Shown here piece by piece: positions 1 to 10,649 of a DNA stretch of 64,000 nt (position 1 is its first letter; each line of letters starts with the position of its first letter). This DNA comes from Saccopteryx bilineata. Its lineage: Eukaryota > Chordata > Mammalia > Chiroptera > Emballonuridae. A model generated the notes under the pieces. The model searched no databases. It saw only the letters and a list, made by a program, of their open reading frames with translations, and was not told the DNA's origin. A program made the position numbers and the translations under genes. Location of the stretch: the NCBI RefSeq assembly GCF_036850765.1, contig NC_089491.1, positions 89,560,740 through 89,624,739 on the forward strand, given 5' to 3'.

Positions 1-214
1 GCCCACGTGGAGGCCGTCACCCAGGTGATATTAATGTGTGTTGGGGGTGGGCTAAAGGCAGGCAGAATCCTTGTAGCCTGGGGCTTGGTTTTGGGATTAA
101 GCCTTTCCCACCCTTTTTGATGTGGGGTGGTGCAATCCCATCATGTCTCTGATAAGTGACTTTGTATTAGAGACTTCTCTATTTTGTATATTGGATTAAA
201 GGTTTGGATTTCTA

Positions 215-226
215 CACTATAAAATG
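215..226 (+). promoter_or_regulatory. LTR TATA box
   Basis: actataaaatgg lies in the U3/R part of LTR A. The same motif recurs at the same place in the other LTR copies, for example near 1600 on the minus strand. It would be the core promoter of the former retrovirus. Whether it still drives transcription cannot be judged from sequence. Confidence 0.55.
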
Positions 227-430
227 GGGGCAGAATGGGAGCTTGCTCTTGGTTCCTGAGATTATCATTAGAGGAGAGAGCAGAGAGGAGAGCAGAGAAA
301 GGCCACGTAGAGGAGGCCAGGAGAAGCAGCCAAGGGGGCGGAGTGTTGAGTGGGAAGCCAGTTTGTGCAGAGTTTGTGCAGGGAGAAGGAAGGAGATGGG
401 GAACAGAGGTGAATAAGGCTGGTGAGCTAG

Positions 431-1105
431 TGTAAAGCCAGTAGTCACGGCCACTATCACAGCCACCTGGCCCATGCAGGTTCGCATTGGATTCGGACAG
501 TCGGTAAAGAAACAACGGAGCCAAAACTGATGGGCCAACATCTTTAATCCTAGCTTGCACCCGGCGGGCAAGTAAAAACACACACCGGGCTCCAAAACCC
601 ACTCACCTTCAGTGCTCACAAAGCTACTGACTTATCCGAGTTTCCTATAATCAAAGGTTTCTAGCTCACCAGACTTATTCACCTCTGTTCCCCATCTCCT
701 TCCTTCTCTCTGCACTAACTGGCTTCTCACTCAACACTCCGCCATCTTGGCTGCGTCTCCTGGCCTCCTCCATGTGGCCTTTCTCTGCTCTCTGCTCTAA
801 TGATAATCTCAGGAACCGAGAGAGCAAGCTCCCGTTCTGCCCCCATTCTATAGTGTAGAAATCCAAACCTTTAATCCAATATACAAAATAGGGAAGTCTC
901 TAATACAAAGTCACTTATCTGGGGCATGATGGGATTGTACCACCCCACATCAAAAAGGGTGGGAAAGAATCCCAAAACCAAGCCCCAGGCTACAAAGATC
1001 CTGCCTGCCCACAGAGACACACATTAATATCACCTGGGCAACGGCCTCTATGTGGGCAGCGCCATCTTTAACAAAGTGAGCATAATATCTTTTATTTGCC
1101 CAACA
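431..1105 (-). mobile_element. Complete ERV LTR (LTR B) inserted into LTR A
   Basis: A 675-bp LTR that on the plus strand runs from tgtaaagcc to tgcccaaca, giving a TG...CA element on the minus strand. It is flanked by the 5-bp direct repeat gctag (426-430 and 1106-1110). Removing it restores the continuous LTR A sequence ggtgagctag/aaacc seen uninterrupted at 43500-43512. This is a solo LTR, with no internal retroviral sequence next to it. It is younger than LTR A. Confidence 0.9.
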
Positions 1106-1152
1106 GCTAGAAACCTTTGATTCTAGGAAACTCGGATAAGTCAGTAGCTTTG

Positions 1153-1811
1153 TGTAAAGCCAGGAGGCAGGGCCAGGGCCACTATCAGAGGAGCCCAGCC
1201 CATGCAGGTTCGCATTGGATTCGGACAGTCGGTAAAGAAACCATGGAGCCAAAAACTGGTGGGCCATAGTCTTTAATCTAGCTTGCACCCGGCGGGCAAG
1301 TAAAAATACACACTGGGCTCCAAAACCCAGTCACACTCAGTGCTCACAAAGCCACTGACTTATCCGAGTTTCCTAGAATCAAAGGTTTCTAGCTCACCAG
1401 ACTTATTCTCCTCAGTTCCCCATTTCCTTCCTTATCCCAGATACAAAGTCTACATAAACTGGTATCTCACTCAGCACTCTGCCATCTTAGCTGCTTCTCC
1501 TGGCCTCCTCCACATGGCCTCCTTCCGCTGCTGGCTCTACTCTCTCATGCTGATCATCCCAGGAACCAAGAGCCCCAAACTCCCGCTCCGTTCCCATTTT
1601 ATAGTGTAGAAATCCAAACCCTTAATCCAATATACAAAATAGGGAAGTCTCTGAGGCATGACAGGATTGTACCACCTCACACCAAAAAGGGTGGGACAGG
1701 CTTAATCCCAAAACCAAGCCTCAGGCTACAACAATTCTCAACACACATTAATATCACCTGGGCAACGGCCTCTTTAACAAAGTGAGCATAATACATTTTA
1801 TCTGCCCAACA
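1153..1811 (-). mobile_element. Complete ERV LTR (LTR C) inserted into LTR A
   Basis: A 659-bp minus-strand solo LTR of the same family as LTR B, with the same terminal sequences. It is flanked by the 5-bp duplication ctttg (1148-1152 and 1812-1816). It cuts LTR A only about 40 bases downstream of the LTR B insertion. It differs from LTR B by several indels, for example a shortened region near 1730-1770, so it is a separate integration and not a local duplication of LTR B. Confidence 0.9.
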
Positions 1812-2001
1812 CTTTGTGAGCACTGAATGAGTGGGTTTTGGAACCCAGTGTGTGTTTTTACTTGCCTGCCAGGTGCAAGCTAGGATTAAAGATAATGGCC
1901 CATCAGTTTTTGGCTCCGTTGTTTCTTTACCGACTGTCCGAATCCAATGCGAACCTGCATGGGCCAGGCTGCTGTGATGGTGGCCCTGGCTACTGGCTTT
2001 A

Positions 2002-2551
2002 GTAAAAACACACACTGGGCTCCAAAACCCACTCACATTCAGTGCTCATAAAGCTACTGACTTATCCGAGTTTCCTAGAATCAAAGGTTTCTAGCTCACC
2101 AGACTTATTCACCTCTGTTCCCCATCTCCTTCTCTCTGCACAAACTGGCTTCTCAACACTCCACCACCTTGGCTGCTTCTCCTGGCCTCCTCCACGTGGC
2201 CTTTCTCCCCTCTCCTCTCTGCTCTCTCCTCTAATGATAATCTCAGGAACCAAGAGAGCACGCTCCCATTCTGCCCCTATTTTATAGTGTAGAAATCCAA
2301 ACCTTTAATCCAATATACAAAATAGGGAAGTCTCTAATACAAAGTCACTTATTTGAGGCATGATGGGATTGTACTACCCCACATCAAAAAGGGTGGGAAA
2401 GGCTTAATCCCAAAACCAAGCCCCAGGCTACAAGGATTCTGCCTGCCTTTAGCCCACCCCCAACACACATTAATATCACCTGGGCGACGGCCTCCTCATG
2501 GGCAGCGCCATCTTTAACAAAGTGAGCATAATATATTTTATCTGCCCAACA
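2002..2551 (-). mobile_element. Truncated ERV LTR (LTR D)
   Basis: A minus-strand LTR of the same family. Its outer end (tctgcccaaca, ending at 2551) is intact. Its inner end is cut: the sequence starts at gtaaaaacacacactgggctcc, missing about the last 130 bases of a full LTR, and it is joined directly to the 3' end of LTR A. No duplication is visible at the join, which suggests a deletion or an inter-LTR recombination. Confidence 0.8.
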
Positions 2552-2607
2552 AGCAGCAACAATGGAACAGCCACCCCTCACATCTCCAGCAAATAAGACT
2601 TGTTCTG

Positions 2608-2947
2608 CCTGACCAGGCGGTGGCACAGTAGATAGAGCGTCAGACTGGGATGCAGAGGACCCAGATTCGAGACTCCGAGGTCGCCAGATTGAGTGCGGCC
2701 TCATCTGGTTTGAGCAAAAGCCCACCAGCTTGAACCCAAGGTCGCTGGCTCCAGCAAGGGGCTACTCGGTCTGCTGAAGGCCTGCGGTCAAGGCACATAT
2801 GAGAAAGCAATCAATGAACAACTAAGGTGTTGAAACACGCAATGAAAAACTAATGATTGATGCTTCTCATCTCTCTCTGTTCCTGTCTGTCTGTCCCTGT
2901 CTATCCCTCTCTCTGACTCACTCTGTCTGTTAAAAAAAAAAAAAAAA
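2608..2947 (+). mobile_element. tRNA-headed SINE, 'gcctgaccaggcggtgg' family
   Basis: Full-length SINE with a tRNA-like head (pol III A box near tggcacagtagatagagc, B box gattcgagact), a body with repeated 'cgctggct' motifs, a CT-rich segment and a terminal A-run. It is flanked by a 13-bp duplication, aagacttgttctg (2595-2607 and 2948-2960). Non-coding. Confidence 0.9.
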
Positions 2948-3559
2948 AAGACTTGTTCTGCTGTTCTAATGATGAAGGTATTATCAACTCCAGGGTCCTT
3001 AAATCGATCTTCTTTCTTTATGTGACTCTCGATATCACTAATGAGTGACTTTTTCCCTGTGGCCTGGAGTGTCTGCTTGCATGGACACAAACGTGGCAAC
3101 CTTCCTCCACCTCACTGCCAGACTCTAGAGTCCCTCTGGCCCTCTGATGAGAGGCGTGAACGAGACAGAACAATCAGAGCAAGTCCCCCTGCGGCAAAGC
3201 CCTGCACAGGCTGGTGCTCACTATTATCTCCATATCACAGATGCGAAAATTCTGATCTCCTAATGCTTGTTCTAAATGTGTTATCTTTTTGACATGCTCA
3301 GACTTGAGGATGTCTTTTTTGGTTAAATTTTTAGTCTAGAATGAAGTTGTCTGGAGAGGAGATAAGGTTGGTGTGCAGGTCAATGGCAATCCAGAATGGA
3401 TAATAACAAATTAATCATGCCACTGAATGACTAAACAAAGAGGCATGTCTGTGTATTTATCTGAATGTCAGATGCTATACTGGGGCAGGTATCCAAGTGT
3501 TTTGAATTGGAAAAGGGAACAAGAAATCCACCTGGCCTAATTTTCCAACCCAGAGCCCC

Positions 3560-3688
3560 ACTGGGACCCCTGCTAATAATATATATGGTAAGCATAGTAA
3601 ATGGTAATATCAATGCTCCTCAAATGTTAATGTAAGATCTTGTTCTGACCCAGGCGGTCTGAGATGGTACATAAAAGTCAGCATTTCT
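3560..3688 (+). repeat. MER5-like hAT MITE fragment, 5' part
   Basis: Degenerate sequence resembling mammalian MER5A/B, with 'ctgacccaggcggtctgagatgg' followed by 'cagcatttct'. It is interrupted by the L1 tail inserted after 3688 and resumes at about 4505 with 'aacaagcttcctggtggtgcc'. The identification is from memory of the MER5 consensus. Confidence 0.5.
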
Positions 3689-3691
3689 TGC

Positions 3692-4206
3692 AAATCAAAA
3701 CTACAATGAGATACCACCTCACCCCTGTTAGATTAGCTATTATCAACAAGATGGGTAATAGCAAATGTTGGAGAGGCTGTGGACAAAAAGGAACCCTCAT
3801 TCACTGTTGGTGGGACTGTAAAGTAGTACAACCATTATGGAGGAAAGTATGGTGGTTCCTCAAAAAACTGAAAATAGAACTACCTTATGACCCAGCAATC
3901 CCTCTACTGAATATATACCCCAAAACCTCAGAAACATTGATACGTGAAGACACATGTAGCCCCATGTTCATTGCAGCACTGTTCACAGTGGCCAAGACAT
4001 GGAAACAACCAAAAAGCCCTTCAATAGAAGACTGGATAAAGAAGATGTGGCACATATACACTATGGAATACTACTCAGCCATAAGAAATGATGACATCAG
4101 ATCATTTACAGCAAAATGGTGGGATCTTGATAACATTATAAGGAGTGAAATAAGCAAATCAGAAAAAAACAAGAACTACATGATTCCATACATTGGTGGA
4201 ACATAA
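3692..4206 (+). pseudogene. L1 ORF2 C-terminal fragment
   Basis: An open frame encoding only the ORF2p C-terminus, from [11 protein letters not shown] to IPYIGGT. It has the Cys/His cluster (C-x3-C-x7-H-x4-C) and the SEISKSEK segment. Any methionine upstream belongs to flanking DNA. No endonuclease or reverse transcriptase domain is present, so it has no autonomous function. Confidence 0.9.
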
Positions 4207-4244
4207 AAATGAGACTAAGAGACATGGACAAGAGTGTGGTGGTT

Positions 4245-4315
4245 ACCAAGGGTGGGGGGGGGGAGGGAGGACATGGGAGGGAGGGAGGGAGAGAGTTAGG
4301 GGGAGGGGGAGGGGC
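4245..4315 (+). other. G-rich tract in L1 3'UTR
   Basis: Repeated runs of three or more G, including one run of at least eight, typical of the polypurine segment in mammalian L1 3'UTRs. It could fold into G-quadruplexes. Confidence 0.6.
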
Positions 4316-4504
4316 ACAGAGAACTAGATAGAGGGTGGCGGAGGACAATCTGACTTTGGGCGAGGGGTTTGCAACATAATTTGATGACAAAATAACCTAG
4401 ACATGTTTTCTTTGAATATATGTACCCTGATTTATTAATGTCATCCCATTACCATTAATAAAAATTTATTAAAAAAAACAAAAAAAAAAAAAGTCAGCAT
4501 TTCT

Positions 4505-4690
4505 AACAAGCTTCCTGGTGGTGCCAAATCTTCTAGTCCATGGAAGACGCTTTAACTATCAAGGCCTGATCTAACTAGGAGATCTTATTAGAAATGCAGA
4601 TTCTCGGGCCTCCTCCCAGACTTAGATTTAAGCCTGCATTTTAATAAAATCTCAGAGGTATGTGCTTTGAGGAACAGTGAGTTGGAGGGC
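4505..4690 (+). repeat. MER5-like hAT MITE remnants
   Basis: Two abutting degraded fragments: 4505-4550 continues the element cut by the L1, and 4575-4690 has 'gaaatgcagattctcgggcctc' and 'aagcctgcattttaataaaatctc', typical of MER5-type MITEs. These are ancient and non-coding. Confidence 0.5.
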
Positions 4691-5003
4691 TGCCTGGCTG
4701 GCTGGGTAGAGTAATGATTAAATGGACTTCCATTTGTAGTTTTGCTGGCATCATAAACATAGTCTTCAGTTAAGTCTGCATATGTGTGTTGGAGAAAAAG
4801 AAAGATGACAGACTCATTGTTTTGAATACAATGGCCTTGACAGATGGTGACAATGAGCGGGTCTTTTGATCTGGATTGGTTTGGACAACAGCACAACACC
4901 GAGAAACTAGGAGGTTCCCACTGAATACCTTCTCCTAAATACCAGATGCAAAGTGGCTGCTGATAGTGCTGCTGCAGCTGCACCCTAGAAAAGCTTCTTT
5001 GAT

Positions 5004-5107
5004 CCTGGCCAGAGAGCCTAGTTGGTTAAAGCATCTTCCCAAAGTGCAGAGGGTGTTGGTTCAATCCCCGGTCAGGGCACAGATAGGAACAGATCAATGT
5101 TCCTGTC

Positions 5108-5159
<52 letters not shown>

Positions 5160-5222
5160 CCTATCTCTCTATCCTTTCCTCTCTCACTTAAGTCAATAAA
5201 TAAAAATTTTAAAAAAGAAAAA
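5004..5222 (+). mobile_element. tRNA-derived SINE with (ATCT)n tract
   Basis: A short SINE with head cctggccagagagcctagttgg, B box ggttcaatcccc and 'ggtcagggcacagataggaacagatc', then a tetranucleotide tract at 5107-5160 and an A-rich end. It belongs to the short SINE class seen again at 23009 and 29371. It is a pol III-type fossil, not a tRNA gene. Confidence 0.8.
5107..5163 (+). repeat. (ATCT)n microsatellite
   Basis: About 13 nearly perfect copies of atct/ctat in the pyrimidine-rich tail of the SINE. It is likely length-polymorphic. Confidence 0.95.
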
Positions 5223-7627
5223 AGAGAAGCTTCCTTGCCTAATGAAATGCAGTGCTAGCAAGAACAGTCATTATTCTCCGCCCTTGTTGTCTTCAGGGGA
5301 AAAAAAACAAGTCATAAGTTTTGCCCCTAGGTAGAAACTATAAGCAAATTCTACATTATGAACAGCATGCACTACAATGCTTGTTATCAATAAATATTTG
5401 AAACCAATTGATCCTTTAACCAATGAACATTACCTAAAGGCATTTTATGTGCCAGACATGGGGCCAGGGCTCAAAAGATACAGAGCTACTGACAACTTGG
5501 TTCCTGGCTTTGAAAAATCCACAATTTGATGTCTAGTTTTGAGGATAGTTTATTGGCTTTTGTTCTTTAAGCTACAAAGTTAAATGAACCAATATAATTA
5601 GTGATATGATTCCTTCACAGTATTACCTAGGATAGGAATGAAGAAAGATGACAAGAAATGAGATCTTGTAGAAAGAGAAAAGTAGAATTCCAAATAAACA
5701 GCAGAAAATTGACAGGAGCTCCATGTGTTCTCCATATTTTCTGCTTAATAGATCAATTACAGCAATAAAACATGATGTGCACTATAAAAACATGCAGAGA
5801 GAATGCAGCTGGGCTGTAAGAGAATGTTGACAAGGTAACTAAGCAACGCTGGCGAGGAAAGTTCTTATTTTTCTTTTCCTATTGATGTCTTCTGCCTTAT
5901 TAGTTAAAAAATCAGAGTCCTTGCCAAGGATAAGTAAGAAATAAAACAAATCTCCCATTTGGTCCTGAGAGGTCCATCTTCTCTAGCTGTGGTCTCCTCT
6001 AAAGAGACACCGGTGGCACAGAGGGTAGGTAGGACAGCGAAGAGAGGGACTGATTATATAGTTGGGAAAAAGAAGTTCAATATTCGTCTTTGAGATGAAG
6101 GATTCCTCCTGGCAGGACCAGCTGGCAGGGCAATTCACTAAAGGAAGGCCATAAGAGAAACACCCCAGAAGTATCCCACATGAGGGAGATACCATGTCAT
6201 CATCATTGCTGGGCCCCAAGAGCTAGGATGGTGCCTGGCATAGAGCCAGCTTCACTTACTGCTTGCTGAACAAAAGAATAAATGATAGTGAATGAAGAAA
6301 GCAAAAACGCCAAAGTGAAATAAAATTGGCCTTGTGTCTTTCACTCTTTGGGGGCACTATCTCAACCTGTAATCTCACTACCAACTCACTGAAGTTGGAT
6401 ATTACTGGCTGCTGGGCTGCTCTGAAGTGTCCCTTCTTGAAAGATCTAGACATCTGTCCAACGTCTCTTTCAAATGGGCTGTTCCCTCCTCCTGTTATCT
6501 AAAATTCCAGTTCTTCAGAACTGAAGAATGACTAATCTGATTTCCCATCTTCCCACTAGATTTTTCTCTTTATGGCTAGAAAAGTCCGTAGAACCTTCCT
6601 CTCATACCCCAAATACTGCAGAGAAGTAGATTAGGTTTTTATTCTAAAGAAGTAAGTGTGTGAATAAAATGAACATCATCTGACCTTCCCAGGCTCCAAT
6701 AAAGGATGTGCCTAAAAATATAATTCTATCAACATTCATTTACTATTTCACTTCTGCCTACTTGTTAGGGGCTATATATCTTTGCTCACAAGGCAAACCC
6801 TGAATTGGAGAATCCTGCTTGAGAAGCAGCCTTGCTATTATTATTTTTTTGTCCAACTAATCTACCTCCTTCAACTTTGAGCTGCCATTTTGTTGCATTT
6901 TAGATTAGTTAGCAGAAATATTGTGGTCTCTTTTTAATGTTCCAGGATAAGCATGATTGAAGAGCTTGAAAAAGTCCACGTTATTTCTGAACACAGATGA
7001 AGTCAGGAAATACAGGTGCAGCCCAACAGAAGTATGCCACACGACCTTCAATCCCCCATCAATTTCTAGCTCTTCAATGTCCAGACAAGTTGCATTTTCA
7101 CTGTTCTGTTTGTATATTTGCTTAGTAGGACATTTTAGCATCAGACTAGGAGTAAATATTCCAAAGATAAAACCATCGCATGCGACCTTGCATTCTGCAG
7201 CAGCAGCAACAGGAGTGATTGCTAGATGCACAGTGTTCCCAGCAGAGACTCAGAATGATTCCCCATTCTACAGACTCAAAACATTGCCGTTCAGAAGAGG
7301 ACACTCGATGAAAAAAGGTGAAAAGATAGAAAAGGGTGAGATTGATTTGGTATGGTTTAAGTCACTACATATTCACATTCTACTAAAGAAAAGACAGATT
7401 TTTAAAAATTATTGTTTTTTACGGAGAATAAAATTCTTTAAAATAAAGGCCTTCATGAGGCCAGTAGAGACTGGCTTGGGTTCATAATAATGAGGAAGAT
7501 GGCAAATGGTCCACCCTTGGCTAGGGTTGATCCAATCTTACCATGGTTTTAAAAATAAATAAGGTAAAATTATTATAAGTGCTTAGTTGACTCACTTCTA
7601 ATTTATAAAATAAATTTAAAAATTAAG
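5223..7627. other. Mostly unique sequence with weak old repeats
   Basis: About 2.4 kb between SINEs. 5400-5530 resembles an L2 3' end ('ttatgtgccagacatggggccagg'), and 6215-6300 has a MIR/L2-like 'gtgcctggcatagagc...' tail. The open frame at 6905-7231 is annotated separately. I see no other gene. Confidence 0.5.
6905..7194 (-). other. Unexplained open frame with acceptor-like edge (possible terminal exon)
   Basis: On the minus strand this region is open for about 96 codons from ECKVACDGFIFG to the stop after DHNISAN at 6905. Directly upstream on that strand is ctgttgctgctgctgcag, which resembles a pyrimidine-rich splice acceptor ending in AG at 7195. The sequence belongs to no repeat I recognise. 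The translation shows several cysteines and no low-complexity bias. I do not recognise a protein family. The plus strand is also open across 6957-7487, so openness alone is weak evidence. It could be a terminal coding exon, an old pseudogene or chance. Confidence 0.2.
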
Positions 7628-7990
7628 GCCCTGGACAGTTGGCTCAGTGGTAGAGTGTCGGCCTGACGTGCAGGAGTCCCGGGTTTGATTCCCGGCCAGG
7701 GCACACAGGAGAAGTACCCATCTGCTTCTCCACCCCTCCCCCTCTCCTTCCTCTCTGTCTCTCTCTTCCCCTCCCGTAGCCAAGGCTCCATTGGAGCAAA
7801 GTTGGCCCGGGTGCTGAGTATAGCTCTATGGCCTCGCCTCAGGCGCTAGAATGGCTCTGGTTGCAACAGAGCAACGCCCCAGATGGGCAGAGCATCGCCC
7901 CCTGGTGGGCATGCCAGGTAGATCCCAGTGGGGCACATGCAGGAGTTTGTCTGACTGCCTCCCCGTTTCCTACTTCAGAAAAATACAAAA
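7628..7990 (+). mobile_element. Rhin-1-like tRNA SINE, long family
   Basis: SINE with head gccctggacagttggctcag, A box tggctcagtggtagag and B box gggtttgattccc. The body carries 'ctgcttctccacccctccc' and 'ggctccattggagcaaag' and ends cagaaaaatac plus an A-rich tail. Head and body match the copies at 25580, 29716, 62710 and 63929. Family name from memory. Confidence 0.88.
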
Positions 7991-8071
7991 AATAAAAATA
8001 TAAATATAAAAATTAATAAATTAAAATTATAATAAAATTAATAAATAAAAAATTAATAATAATTTTTTTAT

Positions 8072-8235
8072 TTTTGAATGTTTATTTTATTGATTTTTTT
8101 TTTATAGAAAGAGGAAGGGAGAGAGAGAGATAGGAACATCCATCTCTTCACATATGTGCCCTGACCGGGAATCGAACCAGCAACCTCTGAGCTTTAGGAT
8201 GATGCTCTAAGCAACCGAGCTTCTGGCCATGGCAA
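8072..8235 (-). mobile_element. Short tRNA SINE
   Basis: A reverse-strand SINE: a T-rich start (its A tail), an AG-rich segment, then 'gtgccctgaccgggaatcgaacc' (complement of the B box) and the tRNA-like head ending near ggccatgg. Flanks caataattttt/caacaatttttt suggest a target duplication. Confidence 0.75.
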
Positions 8236-8286
8236 CAATTTTTTCAAAGAATGAAAAACTCCAAGTAATGTATCACTTACTCTTTT

Positions 8287-9134
8287 TTTTTTATATATAT
8301 ATATAATAATTTTATTTTTTTTAATGGGGTGACATCAATAAATCAGGATACATATATTCAAAGATAACAAGTCCAGGTTATCTTGTCATTCAATTATGTT
8401 GCATACCCATCACCCAAAGTCAGATTGTCCTCTGTCACCTTCTATCTTGTTTTCTTTGTGCCCCTCTCCCTCCCCCTTTCCCTCTCCCACTCCCCCCTCC
8501 CCCCCATAACCACCACACTCTTATCAATGTCTCTTAGTTTCACTTTTATGTCCCACCTACGTATGGAATAATGCAGTTCCTGTTTTTTTCTGATTTACTT
8601 ATTTCGCTTCATATCATGTTATCAAGATCCCACCATTTTGCTGTAAATGTTCCAATGTCATCATTTCTTATGGCTGAGTAGTATTCCATAGTGTATATGT
8701 GCCACATCTTCTTTATCCAGTCATCTATTGATGGGCTTTTTGGTTGTTTCCATGTCCTGGCCACTGTGAACAATGCTGCAATAAACATGGGGCTGCATGT
8801 GTCTTTACGTATCAATGTTTCTGAGTTTTTGGGGTATATACCCAGTAGAGGGATTGCTGGGTCATAAGGTAGTTCTATTTTCAGTTTTTTGAGGAACCAC
8901 CATACTTTCTTCCATAATGGTTGTACTACTTTACATTCCCACCAACAGTGGATGAGGGTTCCTTTTTCTCCACAGCCTCTCCAACATTTGCTATTACCTG
9001 TCTTGCTAATAATAGCTAATCTAACAGGTGTGAGGTGGTATCTCATTGCAGTTTTGATTTGCATTTCTCTAATAGCTAAAGAAGATGAGCATCTTTTCAT
9101 ATATCTGTTGGCCATTTGTATTTCTTCCTGGGAG
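8287..9134 (-). mobile_element. 5'-truncated L1 3' end
   Basis: Minus-strand L1 tail flanked by the 15-bp duplication atcacttactctttt (8272-8286 and 9135-9149). It reads from the poly(A) end at 8287 through a C-rich (G-rich on its own strand) 3'UTR to about 170 codons of ORF2p C-terminus. It is a close relative of the plus-strand copy at 3689-4488. Confidence 0.93.
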
Positions 9135-9139
9135 ATCAC
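8609..9139 (-). pseudogene. L1 ORF2 C-terminal fragment
   Basis: The frame stays open through the ORF2p C-terminus: [12 protein letters not shown], the cysteine motif [28 protein letters not shown] and [11 protein letters not shown]. All endonuclease and reverse-transcriptase domains are missing because of 5' truncation, and a stop follows LDNMI. It has no expected function. Confidence 0.9.
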
Positions 9140-9149
9140 TTACTCTTTT

Positions 9150-10111
9150 ATTTGCAGATCTTTGGACTAGCTAGAAAATATTTTTAAGATAAAAAAAAGA
9201 CATTTGATTTGAGAACATAATACCTAAAGCAGAAATGGAGGATGGGGAGGGAACTACAGATAAAGATAATTTAACAGCTGAAAATTTTTTTTAAATTAAG
9301 GCAGAAAAATGCATTTTTACTTTTTCAGTCACAGGTGTATACTAGCTAATGTGTTGACACTCAGAACCTCCATCTGATACAGAGATAAAGGTCATTGTCA
9401 ATCACCATTTCCTTCTTTCTCTTTGAGACAAGGTATGCCAATTCTGTTTTGGAAAAGTCTTGCTTTAAAGGGAAAAAATGTTCAAATTCAAGAAAGTTGG
9501 TTCCTGTAACAGACTTATTTAATCTTAGCCACTCTAAATGAATTTGAATCTTAAGGTCTGGAAAATTTTTATCCCTGGCACTATGTGAACTTATGAATGA
9601 CATCTGGAATGCGGTTCGTTGAAGGCGGGTAGAGAACACAAAAGAGGCTAGAAGACTGAACATTGGAAAATACAGTTCTAATTTTCAAAAGGGCACTGTT
9701 TTAAGCTTGGGGGGGGGTTATAGGCAAATTGATACCAATTGCAGACAAGACTTAGAGGCAATATAGCCAAGTGGCTAAGAGCACAGCGTCTGCAGGGTTG
9801 CTGTGAAAGTTCAGGAGGATCAAATGTTTGGAACATAGTGGGCACTGAGTAATGTGGTTGTTACCATCATTCTCGTCATCATTACAATCAGCCATCTAGA
9901 ATCTTAAAATGTTTAAAATTCTATCCAACTTAATTGCATAACAGTAACAATAACTCAACTGTATTTTGCTCTTTATTTTGATTTTCACAACAACCCAGTG
10001 AGATAGGTATTAATTGTTTCTCCCATTTTGCACTTAGGGAAACTCGAGACACAAAACTCGAGACACTCCCAGGTAATAGAATCCATAAGTAGCCAAGCTG
10101 ACTCCAAAACT
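9150..10111. other. Unique sequence with MIR-like fragments
   Basis: No gene seen. 9780-9880 resembles a MIR 3' part ('ggttgctgtgaaagttcaggaggatcaaatg'). 9960-10085 resembles another MIR/L2 fragment ('cacaacaacccagtgagataggta'). A G9 run lies near 9710. Both repeat calls are weak. Confidence 0.45.
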
Positions 10112-10452
10112 CTTTTTTTCTTTTTAGGTGAGAGGAGGGGAGGTAGTGAGGCAGAATCCCACATATGCCCCAACTGGGATCCACTCAGCAACCTCATCTG
10201 GGGCTGATGCTTGAGCACTGAGCTATTTTTAGCACCTGAGGCTGATGTGCTCTAACAGCAGTATCCTCAGTGCCAGGGGCGAGTTTGAACAAATCAAGCC
10301 ACTGGCTATGGGAGAGGAACAGGGAAAGAAGGGGGAGATGTAGTGGGGAGAAGCAGATGGTCACTTCTTCTGTGTGGCCTGACTGGGAATTGAACCCAGG
10401 ACGTCTACACACCAAACTTATGTTCTATCCACTGAGTCACCAGCCAAGACCA
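10112..10452 (-). mobile_element. Diverged tRNA SINE, long family
   Basis: An old reverse-strand copy with the same order of blocks as the Rhin-1-like SINE: 'gggatccactc', 'gccaggggcgag', 'gggagaagcagatgg' and 'ggcctgactgggaattgaaccc', ending ccaagacc. It has many substitutions and internal deletions, so it is older than the 25580 and 62710 copies. Confidence 0.7.
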
Positions 10453-10649
10453 CTCCAGAATCCTTAACCCTAATTAAGACTGCCTCTTTAGATGACTGGG
10501 TACTTCATAGAAATAAATAAATAAATAAGAACCAGAAGAATTCTTAGGGCACATTTGAGGTGGTTGGAGAAACGAATGGGAGAAACATAAACCTAGCCCT
10601 AGCTAGATAGACACATGCCACTCCCAAAGACGTAGATTTATTGAACCTT

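Larger units (their letters stand above)
1..2001 (+). mobile_element. ERV LTR (LTR A), 5' end outside window, split by two nested LTRs
   Basis: A plus-strand LTR present as three pieces: 1-430, 1111-1152 and 1817-2001. Joined across the nested insertions, they follow the same order as the complete LTR at 43017-43739. The promoter side has a TATA box near 215-226; the 3' side has an attaaa poly(A) signal near 1885 and then the 'ggctgtgatggtggcc' terminal segment. The last bases read ctactggcttta, so only the final 'ca' is missing where it abuts LTR D. The first roughly 50 bases of the LTR lie outside the window. Its class is inferred from the 5-bp duplications of its relatives. Confidence 0.85.
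3689..4488 (+). mobile_element. 5'-truncated L1 3' end
   Basis: An L1 retrotransposon tail flanked by the 16-bp duplication aaaagtcagcatttct (3673-3688 and 4489-4504). It holds the last roughly 170 codons of ORF2p, including the cysteine-rich C-terminal motif around [18 protein letters not shown] and the conserved [11 protein letters not shown] segment. These codons are open up to a stop at 4204-4206. A G-rich 3'UTR at 4245-4315 and a poly(A) tail follow. It is dead on arrival because the endonuclease and reverse transcriptase are absent. Confidence 0.93.

Noticed and set aside
141..619. Overlapping 130-150 codon frames on the minus strand at the window start
   Set aside because: They fall in ERV LTRs, which are non-coding. 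The same frames recur wherever this LTR occurs.
7640..7715. tRNA-like sequence with A and B boxes
   Set aside because: It is the head of a SINE followed by the family body and an A-rich tail with flanking duplications. The same applies to every tRNA-like head in the window, and no complete cloverleaf gene was found.
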